A stretch of 5,791 bases of DNA from positions 1-5,791 of the forward strand of contig CAYLPT010000209.1 in the NCBI GenBank assembly GCA_964385645.1, given 5' to 3'. The stretch comes from CAYLPT01 sp964385645 (GTDB lineage Bacteria; Armatimonadota; Hebobacteria; Hebobacterales; Hebobacteraceae). The notes below the pieces were generated by a model, which made no database searches, was not told the DNA's origin, and saw only the letters and a program-made list of their open reading frames with translations. This document shows positions 1 to 5,745 of the stretch, piece by piece (the first letter of the stretch is position 1; every line of letters starts with the position of its first letter). The translations under genes and the position numbers were made by a program.

Positions 1-1
1 G

Positions 2-982
2 GAGATGGCGTTGCTGGTGGGTGGGCAGGAGCCCGCGGGAGGCGGGGCTGGCCGGTGGCTGGAGCTCAGCCCGGCAGCTGACAGAGAGTGGGTAGAGCTG
101 GATGGCCGGGCCTACCGGGGACGGCTGAGGTTGGAGGCCCAGCCCGCCTCTGGCGGGCTGCGGGTGGTGAACGAGGTGGCCCTGGAGGAATACCTGCGCG
201 GGGTCGTGCCCTCTGAGATGTTCCCAGACCCGGAGGCCTACAGGGTGCAGGCGGTGGTCTCGCGCACGCTAACCCTGTACTTCCGGGATGTGGAGGGGCG
301 GCACGCGGGCGACGGATTCGACCTGTGCGCGACCGGCCACTGCCAGGTCTACGGGGGAGTGGACGCGGAGCGGCTGGACTCGGACGAGGCGGTGGAGGCG
401 ACTCGGGGGGAGGTGCTCACCTATGACGGCCGGCCCATCTTCAGCGCCTACCACGCGAACGCGGGCGGGATGACTGAGGGCGTGGCCGAGGCCTGGCCGG
501 GGAGCGTGGCGGCGAACTTCCCCTACCTGCGGCCGGTGGAGTCGCCCCAGGACGCGGCGGCGCGGTCGCTGCCGGGCTATGAGTGGTGCTGGCAGTGGCA
601 GAGGATCGTGAGCCGGGCTGAGGTGGCGCGGCGTCTGGAGGCGCGGGGGCAGGGGGTGGGCGAGGTGCGGGACCTGGTGGTGCGCGCCCGGACAGGGGCG
701 CGGCGGGTGAAGAGGCTGGAGGTGGTCGGGTCGCGGGGCCGGCTGGAAGTGGTGGGCACGGACGCGGTGCTCGAGGTGCTGGGGGCGCCGAGCGCGCTTT
801 TCGAGCTGGCGCGCGCTGAGGGAGGCTGGGAGCTGCGAGGCCGCGGCCACGGCCACGGAGTGGGGCTGTCTCAGCATGGGGCGCTGGGCATGGCGCGGGC
901 AGGTCGTTCCTATCGCGAGATTCTCGCCCACTACTACCAGGGCGCGGGGCTGGGGCGGGCGGCGGCGCAGAGGGATGGGTAG
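2..982 (+). CDS. SpoIID/LytB-domain peptidoglycan enzyme, 5' end cut by window
   Basis: The product belongs to the SpoIID/LytB family, exported proteins that cleave or help cleave peptidoglycan glycan strands; SpoIID itself is a lytic transglycosylase acting on denuded glycans. Numbering from the ATG at 5, the domain runs from about residue 55 (NEVALEEYLRGVVPSEM; Glu71 matches the family's catalytic glutamate) through DLCATGHCQVYGG at 106-118, where Cys108, His112 and Cys113 are candidate zinc ligands, to the C-terminal signature GRGHGHGVGLSQHGA at 279-293. The frame is open to the left edge and the ATG at 5 has GGAG directly abutting it, too close for a ribosome binding site. I therefore think the true start, with the expected signal peptide, lies outside the window. 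The stop is TAG at 980-982. An MFS gene follows after 43 bp on the same strand. Sporulation cannot be inferred from this domain alone, because many non-sporulating bacteria carry it. Family assignment is strong; substrate and exact role are inferred. Confidence 0.9.
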   Translation, partial: EMALLVGGQEPAGGGAGRWLELSPAADREWVELDGRAYRGRLRLEAQPASGGLRVVNEVALEEYLRGVVPSEMFPDPEAYRVQAVVSRTLTLYFRDVEGRHAGDGFDLCATGHCQVYGGVDAERLDSDEAVEATRGEVLTYDGRPIFSAYHANAGGMTEGVAEAWPGSVAANFPYLRPVESPQDAAARSLPGYEWCWQWQRIVSRAEVARRLEARGQGVGEVRDLVVRARTGARRVKRLEVVGSRGRLEVVGTDAVLEVLGAPSALFELARAEGGWELRGRGHGHGVGLSQHGALGMARAGRSYREILAHYYQGAGLGRAAAQRDG

Positions 983-1013
983 GCTGTCGGTCGGTCGGGC
1001 GATGGGTGGTGAG

Positions 1014-1018
1014 GGAGG
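1014..1018 (+). promoter_or_regulatory. Shine-Dalgarno site that decides the MFS start
   Basis: GGAGG lies 7 nt before the ATG at 1026, within a purine-rich run (1011-1023). Earlier in-frame ATGs at 876, 975 and 1002 lack a comparable site, and the first overlaps the preceding gene by more than 100 bp. This supports 1026 as the start. Confidence 0.7.
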
Positions 1019-1025
1019 GAAGGTG

Positions 1026-2195
1026 ATGGAGCGGGCTCTGGCGCGGCGCTTCGGCGCCTTCTACTTCATTTTCTTCATGCCCGTGGGGATGCAGGCGCCG
1101 TACCTGTTTCTGTTCTTCGAGCGCCGAGGGTTCAGCGATTCGCAGCTGGGCACTCTGGGGGCCGTCACACCGCTGATGACGGTGCTCACCCCGCCGCTGT
1201 GGGGCGCGCTCGCGGACCGCTGGGGGGATCGGCGCTGGACGTTGGCGGGGCTGCTGCTGGCGGGAGGGCTCGTGTTCCCGTGGCTGATGTGGGCGGAGAG
1301 CTTCGCGGCCGCGCTGGCGCTCATGGTGGCCTTCTCATGCTTCGCCTTTGCCGGGGCGCCCATCACGGACGCGATCGCGCTGGAGAGCATCGAGCGGGAG
1401 GGCGGGGAGTACGGGAGGCTGCGGCTGTGGGGGTCGCTGGGGTTCGCGGCCCCGCTGCTGCTGGCGGGCCTGGTGCTGGAGCGCGGGGCAGGCGCCGGGG
1501 CGGCGAGCCTGTACCCGATGTTCGTGGGCTTCACGGTGCTGCGGCTGGCCTCAGTCGGGATGGTGTGGGCTCTACCCGCCTCCGGCGGGGGCAAGGTGGG
1601 GCGGCGCTTCGACTGGCGGGTGGCGCGGGTCTTCGCAACCCCGCGCTTTCTCGCGCTGGCGCTGTGTGCGGTGCTGGCGATGGGCGCCATGGCGTCCTAC
1701 TACCTGTACTTCAGCATCTACCTGGATCAGCGGGGGATCCCGGACCATCTGAAGGGGTATTTCTGGGTGATCGCGGTGGGGGCGGAGGTGGCGATGATGT
1801 GGGTCGTGGGGGCTGTGATCCGGCGGCTGGGGGTGAAGCGGACGTTCGTGCTCAGCGTCCTGGCGTGCGCGGTGCGGCTGTTGGCGTATTCGTTCCCGCT
1901 GGGCCCGGTGGGGATCGCGGCCGCGCAGTGCCTGCACTCTCTCACCTTCACGGCCTTCATGGTGTCGGGGATCACGTTCGTGAACCGACTGGCGCCGCCG
2001 GAGCTGCGGGCGAGCGGCCAGTCGCTCTGGGCAGCGATCTCCCATGGGCTGGGGTCAGCGGTGGGGGCGAAGCTGGCCGGGGTGGCGGCCGGCGCGCTGG
2101 GGCTGCCGGGGATGTTCCGGCTGTTCGCGGCGGTGGCCGCAGGGGCGGCGGTGCTGGCGATCATACTGGTGCGCGCCGACGGCGAGGGAGGGTGA
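1026..2195 (+). CDS. MFS transporter, PPP/HcaT-like (MFS_1-like) family
   Basis: The 389-residue product is an inner-membrane major facilitator transporter with about 12 hydrophobic segments and the usual length for the family. Visible signatures are: an N-terminal segment without a cleavable signal (FGAFYFIFFMPVGMQAPYLFLFF, about 9-31); MFS motif A between TM2 and TM3 (GALADRWGDRR, 60-70); and YGRLRLWGSLGF at 129-140, which is typical of the MFS_1-like/HcaT (phenylpropionate transporter) and LacY-related group. A charged central loop at about 186-200 separates the two six-helix halves. The sequence ELRASGQSLW at 326-335 matches the corresponding conserved loop in the C-terminal half. The start at 1026 is chosen for its Shine-Dalgarno site and because hydrophobic sequence begins right after it; the upstream extension is Arg/Gly-rich and unlike a transporter. 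The gene probably shares a transcript with the SpoIID-like gene 43 bp upstream. The substrate cannot be read from sequence: nucleosides, aromatic acids or sugars are all possible for this group. It ends 2 bp from the stop of a convergent kinase gene. Confidence 0.88.
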   Translation: MERALARRFGAFYFIFFMPVGMQAPYLFLFFERRGFSDSQLGTLGAVTPLMTVLTPPLWGALADRWGDRRWTLAGLLLAGGLVFPWLMWAESFAAALALMVAFSCFAFAGAPITDAIALESIEREGGEYGRLRLWGSLGFAAPLLLAGLVLERGAGAGAASLYPMFVGFTVLRLASVGMVWALPASGGGKVGRRFDWRVARVFATPRFLALALCAVLAMGAMASYYLYFSIYLDQRGIPDHLKGYFWVIAVGAEVAMMWVVGAVIRRLGVKRTFVLSVLACAVRLLAYSFPLGPVGIAAAQCLHSLTFTAFMVSGITFVNRLAPPELRASGQSLWAAISHGLGSAVGAKLAGVAAGALGLPGMFRLFAAVAAGAAVLAIILVRADGEGG

Positions 2196-2200
2196 GCTCA
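2193..2200. other. 8-bp palindrome TGAGCTCA holding both convergent stop codons
   Basis: The TGA of the MFS gene (2193-2195) and the TGA of the kinase gene (complement of 2198-2200) are the two ends of one perfect palindrome, with only GC between them. There is no room for a terminator between the genes, so each transcript must end inside the other gene's coding region. Confidence 0.85.
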
Positions 2201-3895
2201 GACCGGCAGGACCGAGCGATCGGTGAGGCGGGAGAGGTGGAAGGGGGCGCTGGGGCCCGCGTCCTGTGGAGGGACCTCGGGGAGGATGACGCGGAAGACT
2301 GCGCCTTCGCCGGGAGCGCTCTGGACGCCGATGAGCCCCCCGTGGCCCTCCACGATGTTGCGGCTGACGGCCAGGCCCAGACCGGTTCCCTTGCCCTCCT
2401 CCTTGGTGGTGTAGAAGGGGTCGAAGACGCGGTCGAGGTCCTCAGCGGCGATCCCGCAGCCGGTGTCCTCCACCTCGATGAAGACGCGTTGGCGGGGGAC
2501 GACGCCGGTGCGCACGGTCAGCCGGCCCCCCTCGGGCATGGCGTGGTGCGCGTTTATGATGAGGTTCATGAACACCTGCTGGAGCTGGCCGGGGTTGGCC
2601 TGGATGTGGGGCAGGTCGGGGTCGAGCTCCTTGTGGACCTTGACGTTGGAGACGGCGAGCTGGTGCTCGCTGAGCATGAGGGTGCGGTTGAGCACCTCGT
2701 TCACATCCACGGCCTCGATCTTCTCCTGGCGGCTCTTGCGGGAGAAGGTCAGCAGGTTCTGGACGATGCGGCCGATGCGCTCGGTCTCGAGACGGACGGT
2801 CTCGAGGTTGCGGCGTATGTCCTCGGGGAGGCCGTCCTCCATGAGCAGGAGCTCGGTGCGGCCCAGGATGACCATCAGGGGGTTGTTGATCTCGTGGGCG
2901 ACCCCGCCGGCGAGCAGCCCCACGGAGGCGAGCTTCTCGGAGTGAACGAGCTGGGCCTGGGTGCGGCTGAGCTCGTCGAGCACGGTGAGGAGCCGCTCGA
3001 GCTGGCGCTGGGAGTCGCGGTAGAGCTGGGCCTTCTCGAGGGCGAGGGCGGCCTGGTCGGCGAAGAGGGTGAGGGCGCGCAGGTCCTCCTCGGTGAACTC
3101 GCTGGCGCGGCGGGACTCGTTGACGTTCAGCGTGCCGACCACGCGGTCCTCGATGCGCAGGGGCACCGAGATGGCGGAGGAGATCTCCCGGTCGCGGTGG
3201 CGCAGCGAGGCGAGACCGGTCTCGTGCTCGCCCCGGCGGAGCAGGACCGGCTGTCCGTCCTGCGCCACTCGCCCCGCGATGCCCTCCCCGAGGCGCAGGC
3301 GGGTGGCCTCGATCACCTCCTGCGGCACGCCCTTGGCGGCCTTGATGGTCAGGGTCTCCTCGTTCTCATCCAGCAGCATGACCGAGCCCCGGTCGGCGCC
3401 AGTCACCTCGATGGCCGTGGTGACGATCAGGTCAAGCAGCCGCGGCAGGTCGAAGTTGGCGATGAGGGCGTGGCTGAGTTCGGCCCAGGTGCTGAGCTGG
3501 GCGTCCTTCTTCTTGAGCGCGCGCTCCTTGGAGGTGAGCTCGCTCACGAGCAGCCGGTTCTGACGCCACTGCTCGGAGAGGCGCTCCCGGATGTAGGCGG
3601 TTATCAGGAGCACCATGACGAGGAGAAAGCAGGTGGTGATGTCGTTGCCGAGCACCAGCAGCAGGGGGGTGGCGATCTCGGGGACGGCGCCGCTGGCCTC
3701 CTCGGTGGCGGTGATGAGGAAGAGGCTGACGGCGAGCAGGAAGATGATGAGGAGCGCGAGCAGCCACAGGCGCTCGGCCTGCTGCTCGGCGCGGTAGAAG
3801 GGGTCTGCGGCGAGCCGGGCGCGGCGGGCCTCGCAGCGGGCGATCACCCCCCGCACGACCGGGGTCTTGACGAGCAGTCTGCGGACTGTGCCCAT
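2198..3895 (-). CDS. Membrane-anchored GAF-domain sensor histidine kinase (HPK4/NtrB-like)
   Basis: The 565-residue product is a two-component sensor kinase. In order it shows: a basic cytoplasmic N-terminus (1-42); two transmembrane segments (about 43-62 and 85-102) joined by only about 20 residues; a probable coiled linker (about 103-145); a GAF domain (about 147-288, with SAISVPLRIEDRVVGTLNVN at 240-259); a second linker helix; a HisKA dimerisation domain with phospho-acceptor His334 in VAHEINNPL; and a HATPase domain. The HATPase shows N box MNLIINAHHAM (443-453), G1 DTGCGI (477-482), F box FDPFYTTK (491-498) and G2 GKGTGLGL (501-508). All catalytic boxes are intact. HEINNPL-type kinases commonly pair with NtrC-family regulators, but no response regulator is in view. 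The start at 3895 has only a weak GAGG about 11 nt upstream, so a slightly different start is possible. It lies 133 bp downstream of ridA in the same direction and may have its own promoter. The ligand of the GAF domain is unknown. Confidence 0.93.
   Translation of the reverse strand: MGTVRRLLVKTPVVRGVIARCEARRARLAADPFYRAEQQAERLWLLALLIIFLLAVSLFLITATEEASGAVPEIATPLLLVLGNDITTCFLLVMVLLITAYIRERLSEQWRQNRLLVSELTSKERALKKKDAQLSTWAELSHALIANFDLPRLLDLIVTTAIEVTGADRGSVMLLDENEETLTIKAAKGVPQEVIEATRLRLGEGIAGRVAQDGQPVLLRRGEHETGLASLRHRDREISSAISVPLRIEDRVVGTLNVNESRRASEFTEEDLRALTLFADQAALALEKAQLYRDSQRQLERLLTVLDELSRTQAQLVHSEKLASVGLLAGGVAHEINNPLMVILGRTELLLMEDGLPEDIRRNLETVRLETERIGRIVQNLLTFSRKSRQEKIEAVDVNEVLNRTLMLSEHQLAVSNVKVHKELDPDLPHIQANPGQLQQVFMNLIINAHHAMPEGGRLTVRTGVVPRQRVFIEVEDTGCGIAAEDLDRVFDPFYTTKEEGKGTGLGLAVSRNIVEGHGGLIGVQSAPGEGAVFRVILPEVPPQDAGPSAPFHLSRLTDRSVLPV
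2211..2224. repeat. Small inverted repeat just past the MFS stop, weak terminator candidate
   Basis: ACCGA-GCGA-TCGGT forms a perfect 5-bp stem. On the + strand RNA its loop is GCGA, a GNRA tetraloop. It lies 15 nt after the MFS stop codon and inside the last codons of the convergent kinase gene (Leu-Thr-Asp-Arg-Ser region). No T-run follows on either strand, so it is not a canonical intrinsic terminator; it could stabilise the 3' end of the MFS transcript. The stem is short enough to be chance in DNA this GC-rich. Confidence 0.25.
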
Positions 3896-4028
3896 GGCGT
3901 GCCGAGCCTCAGCGACACGCGGTGCGCCCGAGCGCGCCGCGGAGGGATGCCCGGCCGGGCCCGCGGCGGTGCGAGGCGGCGGGCGATGCCCTCAGTGGCT
4001 TATTCCACAACTTGGCCAGGCGCGAGGG
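3896..4028. other. 133-bp spacer between ridA and the kinase gene
   Basis: This stretch separates two - strand genes. It holds the only notably AT-rich patch nearby (about 3998-4012; TTGTGGAATAAG on the - strand), where a promoter for the kinase could sit, but I see no good -35/-10 pair. It also holds a perfect 12-bp palindrome, GCCCGGCCGGGC, at 3949-3960, which could form a hairpin in RNA but lacks a T-run. I find no convincing gene or RNA in it. Confidence 0.4.
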
Positions 4029-4418
4029 CTACGAGCCGACGAGGGCGACGACCTCGATCTCGACCCCGATGCCAAGAGGGAGGGCGGCGGCCTCGACGGT
4101 GGTGCGGGCCGGGGGATCGGCAGGGAAGAAGCCGGCGTAGACCTTGTTCATGGCCGCGAAGTCGCCCATGTCGTCGAGGTAGACCGTGGTCTTCACCACG
4201 CGCTCCAGGGAGGAGCCGCAGGCCTCGAGGATGCGCTGGATGTTGGACAGCACCAGCTCGGTCTGGGCCTCGATAGGCCCCAGGGCGACCTCCCCGGTGG
4301 CGGGATCGAGGGGGCCCTGGCCGGAGACGAAGAGGAAGTCGCCGGCCCGCACCACGGTGGAGTAGGGCCCCTTGGGCGGAGGGAAGCGGTCAGAGGCGAT
4401 CACCTGCTTGTCGGCCAT
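4029..4418 (-). CDS. ridA: RidA family enamine/imine deaminase
   Basis: The 129-residue product has the usual length of RidA (YjgF/YER057c/UK114), a small cytoplasmic trimer. RidA hydrolyses reactive 2-aminoacrylate and related enamine/imine intermediates from PLP enzymes to 2-oxo acids and ammonia. Conserved features are: GPYS (17-20); FLFVSGQGPLDPATGE (28-43); KTTVYLDDMGDFAAMNKVYAGFF (76-98); PPARTTVEAAALP (102-114), containing Arg105, the substrate-carboxylate-binding arginine that marks true RidA activity; and GVEIEVVA near the end, with Glu120, the catalytic acidic residue. The ATG at 4418 is supported by GAGGAG 7 nt upstream and by alignment of the N-terminus with the family; the open frame further upstream overlaps the previous gene and is not used. 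It lies 11 nt behind a fold-type III PLP enzyme gene, which suggests it clears that enzyme's intermediates. Family and activity class are strongly supported; the partner role is inferred. Confidence 0.95.
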   Translation of the reverse strand: MADKQVIASDRFPPPKGPYSTVVRAGDFLFVSGQGPLDPATGEVALGPIEAQTELVLSNIQRILEACGSSLERVVKTTVYLDDMGDFAAMNKVYAGFFPADPPARTTVEAAALPLGIGVEIEVVALVGS

Positions 4419-4425
4419 GGGCTTG

Positions 4426-4431
4426 CTCCTC
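4426..4431 (-). promoter_or_regulatory. ridA ribosome binding site overlapping the upstream stop codon
   Basis: On the - strand GAGGAG lies 7 nt before the ridA ATG. The preceding gene's stop reads into it as TGAGGAG, so two bases of the stop codon (4430-4431) are also part of the Shine-Dalgarno. A ribosome terminating on the first gene would sit on the ridA start region, which favours translational coupling. Confidence 0.75.
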
Positions 4432-5521
4432 AGCGCAGTCGGCCGCGGGCGGCGATGGGCCAGGTCTCGACGACCTCGCCGCGCCGGACGGCCGTGATCT
4501 CGTCGAAGAGGTTGCAGACGCTGCAGCAGTGGTTGGGCAAGACCTCCACCTTGTCGCCGACCCGCAGTTTGATGGAGGCCTGGGAGAGGTCGAGCAGGCC
4601 GTGCTCTTCGTTGAGCCTGACGAGGACCGCGCGCTCGTCCTCCCGGAGGACGCCGAAGCCGGGGGAGTCGGGCGCGGGGTCGCTGGTGAGGGCCTTGGCG
4701 CCCGCGTCGAGGACCGCCCGGCCGGACTCGGGGGTGGAGACCACGGTGGCCAGCACGCTGAGCCCGCAGTCGGCGGGCCGGGCGGCCCAGCGGTCCACCT
4801 GAGTGCGGTCGTTGAAGACATAGGCGCCCGGGCGGATCTCGGTCAGGCCGCATTCGGGGTGGTAGTGGGCGGCGGTGGGGGTGGAGCCGCCGCTGATCCA
4901 GTCGGTGACGTCAGCGAGCGGGGCAAGGGCGGCGGCGAGCTGCCCCATGGTGCGGGCCTCGTGGGCGGCGATGCCGTCCACCTCGCTTTCGCTGCGGGCT
5001 GCGTACACCTGCCCGGGGTAGGCGAACAGGCCCACGAGGTTCAGGCCCGGCAGGGTGTTGATATGGCGGGCAAGGTCTAGGGCTTCGGCCGGCTGGACGC
5101 CGCAGCGGCGCAGCCCGACATCTACCTCGATCAGCACGCGCAGGCGCAGGCCGGCCTGGGCGAAGGCGCGGGAGAGCGGGGCGGCCACCTCGGTGCTGTC
5201 CACGCCCACCGCGACCCGGGCCCGCTTGGCGAGCGCGACCAGTCGCTCGATCTTGTGCTCGCCGACCACCTGGTGGGCGATCAGGATGTCGTCGAGGCCG
5301 GCGTCGGCCATCACCTCCGCCTCGCCCACCTTGGCCACGGTGATGCCGACCGCCCCGCGTTCGACCTGGAGCTGCGCAATCTGGGGCGTCTTGTGGGTCT
5401 TGGTGTGCGGGCGCAGCCTGAGGTCGGCAGCGCGGGCGATGTGGGCCATGCGGTCCAGGTTGGCCTCCAGAACGGTGAGGTCCACCAGCAGAGCAGGGGT
5501 GTCGAGCTGGGTGACGCGCAT
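4430..5521 (-). CDS. D-threonine aldolase / D-serine dehydratase family PLP enzyme (fold type III)
   Basis: The 363-residue product belongs to the alanine-racemase-like fold III group that includes D-threonine aldolase, D-serine dehydratase (DSD1) and 3-hydroxy-D-aspartate enzymes. These are cytoplasmic PLP- and metal-dependent enzymes acting on D-beta-hydroxy amino acids. The N-terminal barrel shows LDTPALLVDL (6-15) and RPHTKTHKTPQIA (37-49), in which Lys41 is the expected PLP Schiff-base lysine. SGGSTPT (210-216) is the phosphate-binding glycine region, and TEIRPGAYVFND (227-238) is also conserved. The C-terminal beta domain carries VLPNHCCSVCNLFDEI (327-342), where His331 and Cys333 match the H-x-C metal pair seen in eukaryotic-type D-serine dehydratase; characterised D-threonine aldolase instead has H-x-D. 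The ATG at 5521 has GGAGG 7 nt upstream. ridA follows within 11 nt and is probably co-translated. Whether the reaction is dehydration, aldol cleavage or something else cannot be fixed from sequence; the coupling to RidA leans toward an elimination reaction. Confidence 0.9.
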   Translation of the reverse strand: MRVTQLDTPALLVDLTVLEANLDRMAHIARAADLRLRPHTKTHKTPQIAQLQVERGAVGITVAKVGEAEVMADAGLDDILIAHQVVGEHKIERLVALAKRARVAVGVDSTEVAAPLSRAFAQAGLRLRVLIEVDVGLRRCGVQPAEALDLARHINTLPGLNLVGLFAYPGQVYAARSESEVDGIAAHEARTMGQLAAALAPLADVTDWISGGSTPTAAHYHPECGLTEIRPGAYVFNDRTQVDRWAARPADCGLSVLATVVSTPESGRAVLDAGAKALTSDPAPDSPGFGVLREDERAVLVRLNEEHGLLDLSQASIKLRVGDKVEVLPNHCCSVCNLFDEITAVRRGEVVETWPIAARGRLR

Positions 5522-5528
5522 CGCCTTG

Positions 5529-5533
5529 CCTCC
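5529..5533 (-). promoter_or_regulatory. Shine-Dalgarno of the D-threonine aldolase-family gene
   Basis: On the - strand GGAGG sits 7 nt before the ATG at 5521, ideal spacing, and supports that start. The family's N-terminal LDTPALLVD follows within a few residues, as expected. Confidence 0.7.
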
Positions 5534-5611
5534 GCCAGGGTGTCGAGACCGCCCTCCAGCCCGCCTGGGGGGTCTGTGGTCCCGCGGGCGATGTTTCTCC
5601 TACGGACAGCG

Positions 5612-5629
5612 CAAGCCCTGCCTGGCTTG
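5612..5629. repeat. Perfect 6-bp inverted repeat in the divergent intergenic region
   Basis: CAAGCC and GGCTTG flank a 6-nt loop (CTGCCT). It lies about 90 bp upstream of the PLP-enzyme start and about 115 bp before the + strand gene at 5746. It could be an operator or a leader hairpin; no T-run marks it as a terminator. It may be chance. Confidence 0.25.
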
Positions 5630-5680
5630 GGGAGGCGCAGGAGGCGAGCGGCCCAGCGGCCAAAAGAGGGCGGCGACGGG

Positions 5681-5696
5681 GTATACTGCGCTATAC
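5681..5696. promoter_or_regulatory. Inverted repeat GTATA-N6-TATAC containing a -10-like box
   Basis: The 16-bp element GTATACTGCGCTATAC is the most AT-rich spot in this divergent intergenic region. TATACT at 5682-5687 matches the -10 consensus TATAAT at five of six positions, and would start transcription near 5694, giving the + strand gene at 5746 a leader of about 50 nt. No good -35 box lies 16-18 bp upstream (the bases there are near GCCAAA), so an activator or a different sigma factor may be needed. The dyad symmetry also fits a small repressor or activator site covering the promoter. It lies 160-175 bp upstream of the PLP-enzyme start on the other strand and could serve both directions. 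Confidence 0.45.
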
Positions 5697-5705
5697 GGCT
5701 GGTCG

Positions 5706-5733
5706 GCCGGCCCCCGAATGTGGGGCGGCCGGC
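5706..5733 (+). promoter_or_regulatory. Strong GC hairpin in the leader of the edge gene
   Basis: GCCGGCC (5706-5712) pairs perfectly with GGCCGGC (5727-5733); after a one-base bulge (C5726), CCC (5713-5715) pairs with GGG (5723-5725), leaving the 7-nt loop GAATGTG. The hairpin ends at the base just before the Shine-Dalgarno (5734-5741) of the gene starting at 5746. There is no U-run, so a terminator is unlikely; control of translation or mRNA protection is more plausible. Confidence 0.45.
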
Positions 5734-5745
5734 GGGGAGAGAAGC

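Noticed and set aside
269..931. 220-codon - strand frame antisense to the SpoIID-like gene
   Set aside because: His/Pro/Arg-rich composition without motifs; it is the antisense shadow of a gene with clear family signatures.
876..1025. Longer N-terminus for the MFS transporter from the ATG at 876
   Set aside because: It would overlap the SpoIID-like gene by more than 100 bp and add an Arg/Gly-rich stretch foreign to the family; the ATG at 1026 has a good Shine-Dalgarno.
4008..4021. Sigma-54-like promoter in the ridA-kinase spacer (TGGCCAAGTTGTGG on the - strand)
   Set aside because: It has the upstream GG but lacks the invariant GC at the required spacing, so it does not meet the -24/-12 consensus.
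1199..4276. A 1025-codon open frame on the + strand across the MFS gene and antisense to the kinase and ridA
   Set aside because: It runs in another frame over the transporter and opposite to a kinase with every catalytic box intact. Its translation is low-complexity Gly/Ala/Glu/Leu with no recognisable domain, as expected from stop-poor GC-rich DNA.
4419..4853. N-terminal extension of RidA in its open frame upstream of 4418
   Set aside because: The extension is a Pro/Arg-rich shadow of the PLP-enzyme gene, and RidA's own start has the correct spacing to GAGGAG.
4911..5663. 250-codon - strand frame overlapping the PLP-enzyme gene
   Set aside because: Translation is Arg/Pro/Gly-rich with no domain, while the other frame encodes a complete conserved enzyme.
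5706..5733. Intrinsic terminator at the GC hairpin before the edge gene
   Set aside because: No T-run follows on either strand, and the hairpin is directly joined to a good ribosome binding site, so a leader element is more likely.
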